In this document: piece after piece, positions 1-8,246 of the stretch
How positions within the stretch are numbered: the stretch's first letter is position 1
Layout: every line of letters begins with the position of its first letter
Assembly (NCBI GenBank): GCA_045642705.1
Contig: JAZUJK010000004.1
Span: 1-64,000 of the forward strand
DNA length: 64,000 nucleotides
Direction of reading: 5' to 3'
Source: UBA1227 sp045642705
GTDB taxonomy: Bacteria; Bacillota; Clostridia; Oscillospirales; Acutalibacteraceae
Program-made: the position numbers and the translations under genes
Notes under the pieces: model-generated
What the model was told of the DNA's origin: nothing
Databases searched by the model: none
The model's input: the letters and a program-made list of their open reading frames with translations, nothing else

Positions 1-140
1 TGTGGAAGAATATATAGATTATTACAACAACAAACGGATTCAGGTAAAAACAAAATGGATGCCTCCTGCAGAGTACAGGAAAACATCCATCTGTTTAGCT
101 TAGTTCAATATTATGTGTCCAGGATTCTGGGTACATATCA
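1..140 (+). mobile_element. Right end of an IS3-family insertion sequence
   Basis: The first bases encode the C-terminal tail of an IS3/IS150-type transposase (see 2-103). It is followed by a TGTCC...CA segment at about 116-140 that looks like the right terminal inverted repeat of this family. The left end lies outside the window, so completeness and target duplication cannot be judged. The element stops about 34 bp before the -35 box of the rny promoter. Confidence 0.7.
2..103 (+). CDS. IS3-family transposase OrfB, C-terminal end (partial)
   Basis: An open frame enters from the window edge and ends at TAG 101-103. The 33 visible residues contain the pattern YIDYYNNKRIQ followed by KWMPPAEYR, which is the typical C-terminal end of IS3-family DDE integrases (orfB or orfAB). 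The catalytic DDE core lies outside the window. Only the 3' end is seen, so the gene may be intact or broken upstream. Confidence 0.75.
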   Translation: MEEYIDYYNNKRIQVKTKWMPPAEYRKTSICLA

Positions 141-173
141 CTGTGGGGCTCTTTTTGCATTTATATTTAATTG

Positions 174-202
174 TTTACTAATAAGTAGATTAATGATATA
201 AT
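174..202 (+). promoter_or_regulatory. Putative sigma-A promoter of rny
   Basis: TTTACT at 174-179, a 17-bp spacer and a perfect TATAAT at 197-202, about 70 bp upstream of the rny start. It lies just outside the IS3 right end. Confidence 0.5.
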
Positions 203-274
203 TTATGGGATAATGTGGTCATTTGTTTATATTTAAACTTTTTATATCACAAATTTTTATAGGAGGTGTATTTC

Positions 275-1828
275 TTGAAACTAGGACTTGCTATTGTTCT
301 GATAGTTGTAGCTGCTGTCGTTGCTGCACTCGTCGGTTTTGTAATCGGCGGTGAGCATAGAAAGAAAGTTGCTGAAGCCGCAATCGGTTCAGCCAACCAG
401 GAAGCAGCAAGAATTATTAACCAGGCAATGACAACTGCAGAGCAGAAAAAGAAAGAAGCAATTCTTGAAGCTAAAGATGAAATTCACAAGCAACGTTCTG
501 AAACTGAAAAAGATTTACGTGAACGTAGATCAGAGATTCAGAGACAGGAACACAGACTGATTCAAAAAGAAGAAAACATAGACAAGAAAACAGACGCACT
601 AGAAAAGAAAGAGGAAATCCTCGCTTCCAAGATTTCACAGGCAGACGAAAAAATCGCTGAAGTTGAAAACATGAAGAGAAGCCAACTCGAGATGCTCGAG
701 AAGATTTCCGGTTATTCTAAGGAGCAGGCTAAGGCCGCACTCCTCTCACAGCTCGAAGAAACTCTTGAGCATGAGAAAGCAGTTCGTATTCTTGACTACC
801 AGGAGAAGACTAAGGACGAGTCCGAGAGAATCGCACGTGAGATTATCACGACCGCCATTCAGCGCTGTGCAGCGGATCATGCTGCAGAGGCAACAGTCTC
901 TGTTGTAGCATTACCGAATGACGAGATGAAGGGCCGCATTATCGGTCGTGAGGGTCGTAACATCCGTGCAATTGAGCAGATTACTGGTGTTGACCTCATC
1001 ATTGATGACACACCAGAAGCTATTACAGTATCCTGCTTCGATCCAGTAAGACGTGAAATTGCACGTCAGACACTCGAACGCCTTATTCAGGATGGACGCA
1101 TCCATCCTGCACGTGTAGAGGAAACTGTTGAGAAGTGCAAACGCGAAGTTGAACAGACTATCAAGCAGACAGGTGAGCGCGCTGTGCTCGACGCCGGCAT
1201 CAACAATGTTCATCCAGAGATTGTTAAGCTTCTCGGAAGACTTCGTTATCGTACCAGCTATGGCCAGAACGTACTTAACCATTCACTTGAGGTTTCATAT
1301 ATCTCTGGCCTTCTCGCAGAGGAACTTGGCGCCGACGTTAAAACAGCAAAGCGCGCTGGTCTCCTCCACGATATAGGTAAGGCACTTGACCATGAGTTCG
1401 AAGGAACACATGTACAGCTCGGTTATGATTTTGCCAAGAAGCACAAGGAGAACGATGCTGTTCTTCATGCTATCCAGGCACACCATAATGATGTAGAGCC
1501 TAAGACTGTTGTTGCATTTATCGTACAGGCAGCAGATGCAATTTCTGCAGGTCGTCCTGGCGCACGCCGTGAGAATATCGAGAACTATATCAAGCGTCTT
1601 GAGAAACTCGAGGAGATTGCAACTTCATTTGAGGGTGTTGATACATCATTTGCAATCCAGGCTGGTCGTGAGGTACGTATTCTTGTTAAGCCTGAACAGG
1701 TATCAGATGACAAGATGGTACTTCTCGCACATGATATTGCTCAGCGTATCGAGAATGAACTTGAATACCCTGGACAGATCAAGGTTAATGTTGTACGTGA
1801 AAGCCGTGCAACTGACTATGCAAAGTAA
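275..1828 (+). CDS. rny: Ribonuclease Y
   Basis: Membrane-anchored endoribonuclease that starts mRNA decay in Gram-positive bacteria. The protein has an N-terminal membrane helix (about residues 3-22), a long charged coiled coil (about 30-190), a KH RNA-binding domain with GRIIGREGRNIRAIE (about 210-270) and an HD phosphohydrolase domain with the HDIGKA metal motif near residue 366. The length of 517 residues is normal. I choose the TTG at 275: AGGAGG at 261-266 is 8 bases upstream, whereas an in-frame GTG at 266 lies inside the ribosome site. The downstream ymdB partner matches the B. subtilis ymdA-ymdB order. Confidence 0.95.
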   Translation: MKLGLAIVLIVVAAVVAALVGFVIGGEHRKKVAEAAIGSANQEAARIINQAMTTAEQKKKEAILEAKDEIHKQRSETEKDLRERRSEIQRQEHRLIQKEENIDKKTDALEKKEEILASKISQADEKIAEVENMKRSQLEMLEKISGYSKEQAKAALLSQLEETLEHEKAVRILDYQEKTKDESERIAREIITTAIQRCAADHAAEATVSVVALPNDEMKGRIIGREGRNIRAIEQITGVDLIIDDTPEAITVSCFDPVRREIARQTLERLIQDGRIHPARVEETVEKCKREVEQTIKQTGERAVLDAGINNVHPEIVKLLGRLRYRTSYGQNVLNHSLEVSYISGLLAEELGADVKTAKRAGLLHDIGKALDHEFEGTHVQLGYDFAKKHKENDAVLHAIQAHHNDVEPKTVVAFIVQAADAISAGRPGARRENIENYIKRLEKLEEIATSFEGVDTSFAIQAGREVRILVKPEQVSDDKMVLLAHDIAQRIENELEYPGQIKVNVVRESRATDYAK

Positions 1829-1892
1829 GAAATAATTCATGGGGCAGCAGCGACTGCCCCTTGTTGCATTTTTAAAAGGGAGGGTGAAGCGT

Positions 1893-2669
1893 ATGAAAGT
1901 CCTTATGGTTGGCGACGTAGTTGGCACATCAGGACTGGAATCATTGCGCCGCATCCTACCTCGCGTAAAAGCGGAAAACAATATTGACGTCTGCGTTGTA
2001 AACGGTGAAAATTCAGCAGATGGGAATGGCATAACGGCCATTTCAGCTGAGAGTATTTTCACCTCGGGTGCAGACGTCATAACAACTGGCAATCACGCTT
2101 ATCGTAGACGAGAAGCGTATCAATATTTCGATGACACGGAATGTCTACTTCGTCCAGCAAATTATTCTGAGAACAATCCGGGACATGGTTATTGCATTCT
2201 CGATATGGGGCGCGTTCGTGTCGGCGTAATCAATCTCATGGGAACCATGTACATGGACCCGCTCGACAATCCATTTGATGTGATTGATAAAATCCTGCCG
2301 GAACTTTCGGATTGCAGAATTATCCTTGTTGACTTCCATGCGGAAGCCACATCCGAGAAACGTGCAATGGGCATCTATCTCGATGGCAAGGTATCTGCTG
2401 TTGTTGGTACACATACACATGTTCCTACGGCGGACGAGACAATTTTTGCCGCTGGTACAGGATATGTAACAGACCTCGGCATGGTTGGCCCGCTCGATTC
2501 AATCCTCGGTGTAAGTCCCGAGATTGTAATCGACAAGTTCAAATATAACATGCCAGCTCGTTTCGACTGGAAACGAGGCCCATGTGAATTTGATGCGCTC
2601 GTTTTAGATATCGATGACAAGAGCGGCAAGACCACAGATGTCCGCCGCATTTTGATTAAGGAGGAATAG
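1893..2669 (+). CDS. ymdB: YmdB-family metallophosphoesterase (TIGR00282)
   Basis: Calcineurin-like phosphodiesterase; the B. subtilis homologue acts on cyclic nucleotides and affects biofilm and motility decisions. The metal ligands are visible: D8 in GDVVG, E39/N40 in NGEN, N67-H68 in GNH, H149 in FHAEATSEK, and H174/H176 in GTHTHV. Length is 258 residues, close to the family norm. The start is ATG 1893 with GGGAGGG about 8 bases upstream; an earlier in-frame ATG at 1839 would add residues not found in the family. A small GC hairpin (1841-1860) lies between rny and this gene and could tune read-through. Confidence 0.9.
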   Translation: MKVLMVGDVVGTSGLESLRRILPRVKAENNIDVCVVNGENSADGNGITAISAESIFTSGADVITTGNHAYRRREAYQYFDDTECLLRPANYSENNPGHGYCILDMGRVRVGVINLMGTMYMDPLDNPFDVIDKILPELSDCRIILVDFHAEATSEKRAMGIYLDGKVSAVVGTHTHVPTADETIFAAGTGYVTDLGMVGPLDSILGVSPEIVIDKFKYNMPARFDWKRGPCEFDALVLDIDDKSGKTTDVRRILIKEE

Positions 2670-2672
2670 AGA

Positions 2673-4100
2673 GTGAAAAGGTTTCTCAGTCTTTTCTTGA
2701 GCATTCTTATGCTACTCATGTGCTCTGCTTGTAAGAGTAGTGATAGCCCTAAGAAGAGTTCAGAAAAAGAGAAAAAACAAGAAACCTCTAGCGAAATATC
2801 TATTCCGTATGCTAGAGAGGACGGTATTAACCCATTCCTTTCATCCAGCCTTATGAACGAGAAGATTGTCCCACTTATCTATTCGGGACTTTTCAAAATT
2901 GATGTACATTTCACGCCGACAAATGATCTTGCGACTGGCATAACATATGATGGTGTACGAGCTGTTGTAACACTTAACACTTCACGCAGTTTCTCCAATG
3001 GCAAGCGTGTCTCGGCAGACGATGTAGTCTACTCGTTCAATATGGCAAAGCAGTCCCCGTATTTCACAACTGCACTTGAAAATATCAGTGCATGTAATGC
3101 GGTATCATACGACAAAGTAGAATTTATTCTACCTTATCCGAATGTCTATGTTGCTGCCGTACTTACTTTCCCAATCTGTCCTAGCCACTCTGCTGACAGT
3201 GTGACAGATATACCAGCAGGCGCAGGACAGTATGTCTATTCAGCAACTGCTGATGGTGGAACATTGACACCTAATCCATATTTCCCATCTACAGCACAGA
3301 CACTTAGCAAAGTAAAACTTGTAAACATCCAAGACAATAAAACTCTTCATTTCAACAGAGTTATTGGAAATGTGTCTGCGGTATTTGATGATTTCGCAAA
3401 AGGAGAGTCAACTCGTATCTCCGGTGGCTGTACAAATGTCGATCTCAACAATTTGGTTTATATCGGCATCAATGAAAAGGCACCACTTTTTGGAAATGCA
3501 GAACTGCGTAGAAATCTCTACTGTGCTCTTGATAGAGCGGAACTTCTCAGCGCTGGTTTTGAAGGATATGGAGCAGTTACAGATATCCCATTCAATTTCA
3601 ATTGGTTCCCAGTAGAAAATCAGAAAGGCAACCAAATTAAGCGAAGTGAAGCTAAGGATTTCATACGAAGTCACATAACAAAATATGTCGCAACAATTCT
3701 TGTAAATAGCGACAACAATTTCAAGGTAAAACTTGCAGAGAACTTGGCGTCCCAGCTAAACGCTATGGGCGTATCAACTAAAATTGAGTCCGTTGCATTT
3801 GGAGTCTATAAGAACGGCGTTGCAGCAGGTAGATATGACCTCTACATCGGCGAGTATAAGATGACAAATGATATGAATATATCGGAACTCCTCAGCGAGG
3901 CGGATGTTCTAAGCAACTACTATGCAATGCTTGCTGGAACTACCAAGCCAGAGGATTTCATAAAAGTCTTTAATGAAACTCAACCATTTATTCCAGTTTG
4001 TATGAGATATGGTGTTATTGCATATACACCAGCACTGGAGTCCGCTGTCAAGCCGTTGCCAAACAATCCGTTTGCCAACCTTGCAGAGTGGTTTATCTAA
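2673..4100 (+). CDS. Family 5 extracellular solute-binding lipoprotein
   Basis: Peptide/nickel-type ABC transporter substrate-binding protein (SBP_bac_5 fold). A lipoprotein signal peptide with lipobox LMCSAC (lipidated C20) is followed by a Ser/Lys/Glu-rich linker. The body shows family features such as VTLNTSRSFSNGKRVSADDV and a late VKLAENLASQLNAMG segment. The GTG start at 2673 has AAGGAGG 8 bases upstream and is only 3 bases from the ymdB stop. No permease or ATPase genes are nearby, so it is an orphan within a housekeeping operon. Its ligand cannot be inferred. Confidence 0.85.
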   Translation: MKRFLSLFLSILMLLMCSACKSSDSPKKSSEKEKKQETSSEISIPYAREDGINPFLSSSLMNEKIVPLIYSGLFKIDVHFTPTNDLATGITYDGVRAVVTLNTSRSFSNGKRVSADDVVYSFNMAKQSPYFTTALENISACNAVSYDKVEFILPYPNVYVAAVLTFPICPSHSADSVTDIPAGAGQYVYSATADGGTLTPNPYFPSTAQTLSKVKLVNIQDNKTLHFNRVIGNVSAVFDDFAKGESTRISGGCTNVDLNNLVYIGINEKAPLFGNAELRRNLYCALDRAELLSAGFEGYGAVTDIPFNFNWFPVENQKGNQIKRSEAKDFIRSHITKYVATILVNSDNNFKVKLAENLASQLNAMGVSTKIESVAFGVYKNGVAAGRYDLYIGEYKMTNDMNISELLSEADVLSNYYAMLAGTTKPEDFIKVFNETQPFIPVCMRYGVIAYTPALESAVKPLPNNPFANLAEWFI

Positions 4101-4115
4101 GGAGGGAGTGTACAT

Positions 4116-4469
4116 ATGGTTAATTACGAGAACGCACTTGGTAAGATTACAATATCCGAAGAGTACTTTTCAGAGCTCCTAGGCTCAGTTGTACCAACAT
4201 GCTTTGGTGTTGTTGGCATGGCAAGCAATGGTGCTTATCAGAACATTAGGCAGTTATTCCATAAGACAAAATATTATTTAGATAGAGGCGTTAATGTAAG
4301 AACAGAGGATGACGGTCTCGTTGTAGAACTTCATATCGTTGTAACTTATGGCGTAAATATTTCAGCAGTTACAGAGAGTATCGTCAACAAGGTTCGTTAT
4401 ACGATTGAGGATGCAACAGGCCTCACGGTTAAGAATGTTAACGTTTATGTTGATTCAATGATTTCATAA
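4116..4469 (+). CDS. Asp23/Gls24 family envelope stress protein (YloU-like)
   Basis: A 117-residue protein of the alkaline-shock Asp23 family. It has the characteristic GKITISEEYFSELLGS opening and a GVNVRTEDDGLVVELHIVV core, ending in VKNVNVYVDS. It is preceded by AAGGAGGG and sits directly before the DhaL-domain gene, the same order as yloU-yloV in B. subtilis. In staphylococci, Asp23 is membrane-associated and linked to cell-envelope stress. Its role here is inferred from the family only. Confidence 0.9.
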   Translation: MVNYENALGKITISEEYFSELLGSVVPTCFGVVGMASNGAYQNIRQLFHKTKYYLDRGVNVRTEDDGLVVELHIVVTYGVNISAVTESIVNKVRYTIEDATGLTVKNVNVYVDSMIS

Positions 4470-4483
4470 GGTGGTACGAAAAA

Positions 4484-6115
4484 GTGATTACAGGTGCAAT
4501 ATTGCGAGATGCTATTATTTCAGCATCCAATAATATTTTGAACCATAGACAAGAGGTAGACGCACTGAACGTCTTTCCTGTTCCAGATGGTGATACTGGT
4601 ACTAATATGTGTATGACTATGGATTCTGCAGCAAGAGAACTTGCTCTCCTTCCAGACACTGTTACCATATCCGAAGTTGCCAAGACAACATCATCTGCAA
4701 TGCTCCGTGGTGCAAGAGGTAACTCCGGAGTTATCTTATCTCTAATATTCCGTGGCATCGCCAAGGGCCTAAAGGGCAAAGAGACGATGGAACCACGCGA
4801 TATGCTAATCGCACTATCATATGGTGTTGAGTCAGCATATAAAGCAGTTATGAAGCCTACAGAGGGCACAATACTTACAGTTGTCCGTCTCGCAGCACGC
4901 GATGGCGCAGCTTATGGTACAGAGAAAAAGGATGCCGATATGGCAAAGGTATGGGAAGCAGTATGCAAGGGTGCAGAAGAAGCCCTCGCAACTACACCAG
5001 ACCTTCTTCCAGTACTCAAGAAGGCTGGCGTTGTTGACTCAGGTGGACAGGGTCTTGTATATGCTTTCTATGGCATGCTCTCAGTATTTAAAGATGGCAA
5101 AATAATTCCAAAGGATTCTGATGATGGTGCAACTGTATCTGATTCAGAGGACGATGAGGAAGTTAAACTCAAATATACATATCAACTCGAATATCTTATC
5201 CTTCGAGATGGCGGAGATATTCCAGGACTCAAGGCTTATCTCAAAGCCGTTGGTGGCAATGTAAAAGTTAAGGAGAAAGATGGTAAGGTTACTGTTTCTC
5301 TCGCAACAGACCAGCCAGGTCCTGTAATGGTTGAGGCAATGAAACTTGGTCAACTTATCGATTGCAAGGTTGAAAATATCGCTTTGCAGCGTGCCGGTGA
5401 GAAAAAGGCAGAGGCAGCAGCAAAATCTGCTGGAACTCTTGCTCCTGTTGAACCAGTAAATGACTTTGGTTTCGTAGCAGTGGCAGCAGGTGAAGGCTTG
5501 CATCAGATGTTCCAGGAAATCGGTGCAGATACTGTTGTTTCCGGTGGACAGACAATGAATCCTAGCACAGAGGATATTCTCAATGCAGTTGAGGCAACAC
5601 CAGCTCATACAGTATTTGTTCTTCCTAACAACAAGAACATAATCATGGCTGCAGAGCAGGCAGTACCACTCTCAACTCGTAAGGTTATTGTTCTCCCTAC
5701 AAGAACAGTTCCACAGGGTATCTCAGCAATGCTAAACTTCGATCCAGATGCATCTGTTGATGACAACCATCTTGCTATGACTAAGGCTATTGAGAATGTT
5801 GGAACAGCACAGGTAACATTTGCTGCTCGTGACAGTCTCGTAGATGGCAAGGCAGTCAAGGAAGGCCAGATACTCGGTATGGAGAATGGAGCAATCACCG
5901 TAATCGAAGATGATATGGTTACTGCTGCATTTAAAGTAGTAAAGCACCTCTGCTCCAAGAACACAGAATATATCACAATATTCTATGGTGAGGGCGCAAC
6001 AGAGGACGATGCAAACAAGCTAAAAGATATGCTTGAAGAGAAATTCACAGCAATTGATTTCTCAATCATAAATGGTGGACAGCCAGTATATCACTTTATT
6101 ATTTCTGTAGAATAA
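4484..6115 (+). CDS. fakA: DAK2/DhaL domain protein, fatty acid kinase A-like (YloV)
   Basis: ATP-binding subunit of the FakAB fatty-acid kinase, which phosphorylates exogenous fatty acids carried by DegV-type FakB proteins. The N-terminal DhaL domain (about 1-200) has VFPVPDGDTGTNM with the metal-binding D35/D37 and N41. A middle linker and a C-terminal DegV-like domain complete a 543-residue protein, the usual FakA length. The start is GTG 4484 with AAGGTGG about 10 bases upstream. A possible FakB partner (DegV family) lies far away at 59840-60733. Order Asp23-like, fakA, recG matches other Firmicutes apart from missing sdaAB/sdaAA. Confidence 0.88.
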   Translation: MITGAILRDAIISASNNILNHRQEVDALNVFPVPDGDTGTNMCMTMDSAARELALLPDTVTISEVAKTTSSAMLRGARGNSGVILSLIFRGIAKGLKGKETMEPRDMLIALSYGVESAYKAVMKPTEGTILTVVRLAARDGAAYGTEKKDADMAKVWEAVCKGAEEALATTPDLLPVLKKAGVVDSGGQGLVYAFYGMLSVFKDGKIIPKDSDDGATVSDSEDDEEVKLKYTYQLEYLILRDGGDIPGLKAYLKAVGGNVKVKEKDGKVTVSLATDQPGPVMVEAMKLGQLIDCKVENIALQRAGEKKAEAAAKSAGTLAPVEPVNDFGFVAVAAGEGLHQMFQEIGADTVVSGGQTMNPSTEDILNAVEATPAHTVFVLPNNKNIIMAAEQAVPLSTRKVIVLPTRTVPQGISAMLNFDPDASVDDNHLAMTKAIENVGTAQVTFAARDSLVDGKAVKEGQILGMENGAITVIEDDMVTAAFKVVKHLCSKNTEYITIFYGEGATEDDANKLKDMLEEKFTAIDFSIINGGQPVYHFIISVE

Positions 6116-6134
6116 GTCCACAAGGAGAAGCATT

Positions 6135-8162
6135 ATGCTCCTAGATACACAGATAAAATTTTTAAAGGGCGTTGGGGAAAAGCGCGCCGAGCAGCTCTGT
6201 TCGCTCGGCGTTACTACCATCAACGCTCTTATTCATTATTTCCCAAGAGATTATGAGGATTGGAGCCATCCAATCCCTATTCTTGGCGCTGAATGGATGG
6301 ATCGCTGCTGTATCAAAGTTGTAGTTGGTGGCAATGTGAGACATCACAAGGCCAAGAGTGGTATTGAGGTATATGAAGTTGATGCATATGACGAATCTGC
6401 CTCTATCCACATAGTATTTTTCAATCAGAAATATACTGCATTAAAACTTGAAGCAGGACGTGAATATCTCCTGTATGGCCAAGTTGTATTGCGCGGAGAC
6501 AAGCGCCAGATATTGTCTCCATCTGTCAGTGATCCAACAACTAGACAGTGCATACATCCAGTCTATAAGCGCAGTGGAAGCATAACTTCAAACTATATAG
6601 AGAAGTGTGTTAGGGAGGCACTCCACTCATATGGAGCTGGCCTTACAGATCCACTTCCGATAAAACTTAGAGAAGAATATGGCCTTATGTCACTGACAGA
6701 GGCTATGTCAGAGATACATTTTCCATCATCAATGGATAAAATGATGGAAGCTCGCGAGCGCTTTATGTTCGAGGAACTGTTTTATTTGCAATTAGGCTTG
6801 AAGCAAAAGCGCGCTAGCAATAAGACAGCAACAAATGTCGTAATCAAGAATGATTGCACAGATGAGTTCATCAGTCGCTTGCCATTTACACCAACAGGTG
6901 CCCAGACAAGAACGATAGAGACCGCTATGCAAGACATGATGAGCGGTTATCTCATGAACCGACTCGTTCAAGGTGATGTAGGTTCTGGTAAAACAATGGT
7001 CGCAGCAGCACTTATGTATGTGACGGCGAAGAATGGTTATCAGAGTGCTCTTATGGCGCCAACAGAAATCTTGGCACGTCAACATTTAAAGACACTGGAG
7101 AAGTTCTTTGATGGCACATCCGTTACAGTTAAAGCCTTAACTGGTAATACTCCTGCTGCAGAGAGACGCGAAATACTCGCTGGTCTCTCCTCCGGTGAGA
7201 TAGATGTAATCGTTGGAACACATGCTCTAATCTCAGATGGTGTAGACTACAAGAATTTAGGCCTTGTTATAACAGATGAGCAGCACCGCTTCGGTGTTAG
7301 ACAGCGTGGCAAGCTTCAAGAAAAAGGCAATGGCGTACATGTACTTGTCATGTCCGCAACGCCTATTCCACGTACTCTTGCTCACGCTCTATATGGAGAC
7401 CTCGAGGTCTCAATAATTGATGAACTTCCAGCTGGTAGAATACCAATTGAGACTTATAGAATTGATAGCAATATAAGGCAGAGAGCCTTTGGATATATCA
7501 AGAAGCATCTCGATGAGGGACGACAGGGATATATTGTTTGTCCGCTTGTCGATGACGGCGAGATAGAGGGCGTTTTGTCCGCGACGGAATATTACAATCT
7601 CGTCAAGGATGATGCTTTCAAGGACTATAATGTTGGACTTCTACACGGCCAGATGAAGCCGGATGAGAAGGCAGAAGTAATGAGCCGCTTTGTAAGTGGC
7701 GATATAGACCTTCTCATCTCGACAGTCGTAATCGAAGTCGGCGTAGATGTTCCAAACGCTGTAATCATGCTGATTGAAAACGCCGAGCGATTCGGTCTGT
7801 CTCAGCTTCATCAGCTACGTGGCCGTGTGGGACGCGGACAATATAAATCCACCTGCATCTTGCTCTCGGACAACAAGTCCAAGCAGACAAATGAGCGCCT
7901 ATCAGTTATGACTGAAACAAATGATGGCTTCATAATTGCCGAGCAAGATATGCAACTTCGTGGACCAGGTGATTTCTATGGCTCACGCCAGCACGGTTTC
8001 CAACCGTTCTATATCCGCGATATGCTTGAGAATCAGACCACACTTGTGAAGGCACAGGATGCAGCAGATAGAATTTTGAATGCGGATCCAAATCTTAATC
8101 ATTACGTAGATATTAGAGAAGAAGTAGAACAATTATTTAGTAGGATAGAAACTTCTAGTTAA
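6135..8162 (+). CDS. recG: ATP-dependent DNA helicase RecG
   Basis: Branch-migrating helicase that regresses stalled replication forks and processes Holliday junctions. The N-terminal wedge/OB domain is at about 1-200, Walker A GDVGSGKT near residue 280, the TDEQHRFGV motif near 380, and the SATPIPRTLA and QLRGRVGRG motifs of a superfamily 2 helicase follow. The length of 675 residues matches the family. It follows fakA by 19 bases with AAGGAG upstream of ATG and ends the first forward operon; a new promoter starts just after it. Confidence 0.96.
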   Translation: MLLDTQIKFLKGVGEKRAEQLCSLGVTTINALIHYFPRDYEDWSHPIPILGAEWMDRCCIKVVVGGNVRHHKAKSGIEVYEVDAYDESASIHIVFFNQKYTALKLEAGREYLLYGQVVLRGDKRQILSPSVSDPTTRQCIHPVYKRSGSITSNYIEKCVREALHSYGAGLTDPLPIKLREEYGLMSLTEAMSEIHFPSSMDKMMEARERFMFEELFYLQLGLKQKRASNKTATNVVIKNDCTDEFISRLPFTPTGAQTRTIETAMQDMMSGYLMNRLVQGDVGSGKTMVAAALMYVTAKNGYQSALMAPTEILARQHLKTLEKFFDGTSVTVKALTGNTPAAERREILAGLSSGEIDVIVGTHALISDGVDYKNLGLVITDEQHRFGVRQRGKLQEKGNGVHVLVMSATPIPRTLAHALYGDLEVSIIDELPAGRIPIETYRIDSNIRQRAFGYIKKHLDEGRQGYIVCPLVDDGEIEGVLSATEYYNLVKDDAFKDYNVGLLHGQMKPDEKAEVMSRFVSGDIDLLISTVVIEVGVDVPNAVIMLIENAERFGLSQLHQLRGRVGRGQYKSTCILLSDNKSKQTNERLSVMTETNDGFIIAEQDMQLRGPGDFYGSRQHGFQPFYIRDMLENQTTLVKAQDAADRILNADPNLNHYVDIREEVEQLFSRIETSS

Positions 8163-8184
8163 CTATTAATAATACCTTAATTGC

Positions 8185-8212
8185 TTGACATATAATGTTC
8201 TAAGAGTATAAT
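8185..8212 (+). promoter_or_regulatory. Strong sigma-A promoter before the M23 peptidase gene
   Basis: Perfect TTGACA (8185-8190) and perfect TATAAT (8207-8212) separated by 16 bp, 35 bp upstream of the TTG start at 8247. Confidence 0.75.
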
Positions 8213-8246
8213 TATTACAAATTGTAACTTTTGTGGGAGGTCCCTT

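Noticed and set aside
266..274. GTG at 266 as the rny start
   Set aside because: It lies within AGGAGGTG, the ribosome site itself; the TTG at 275 is properly spaced.
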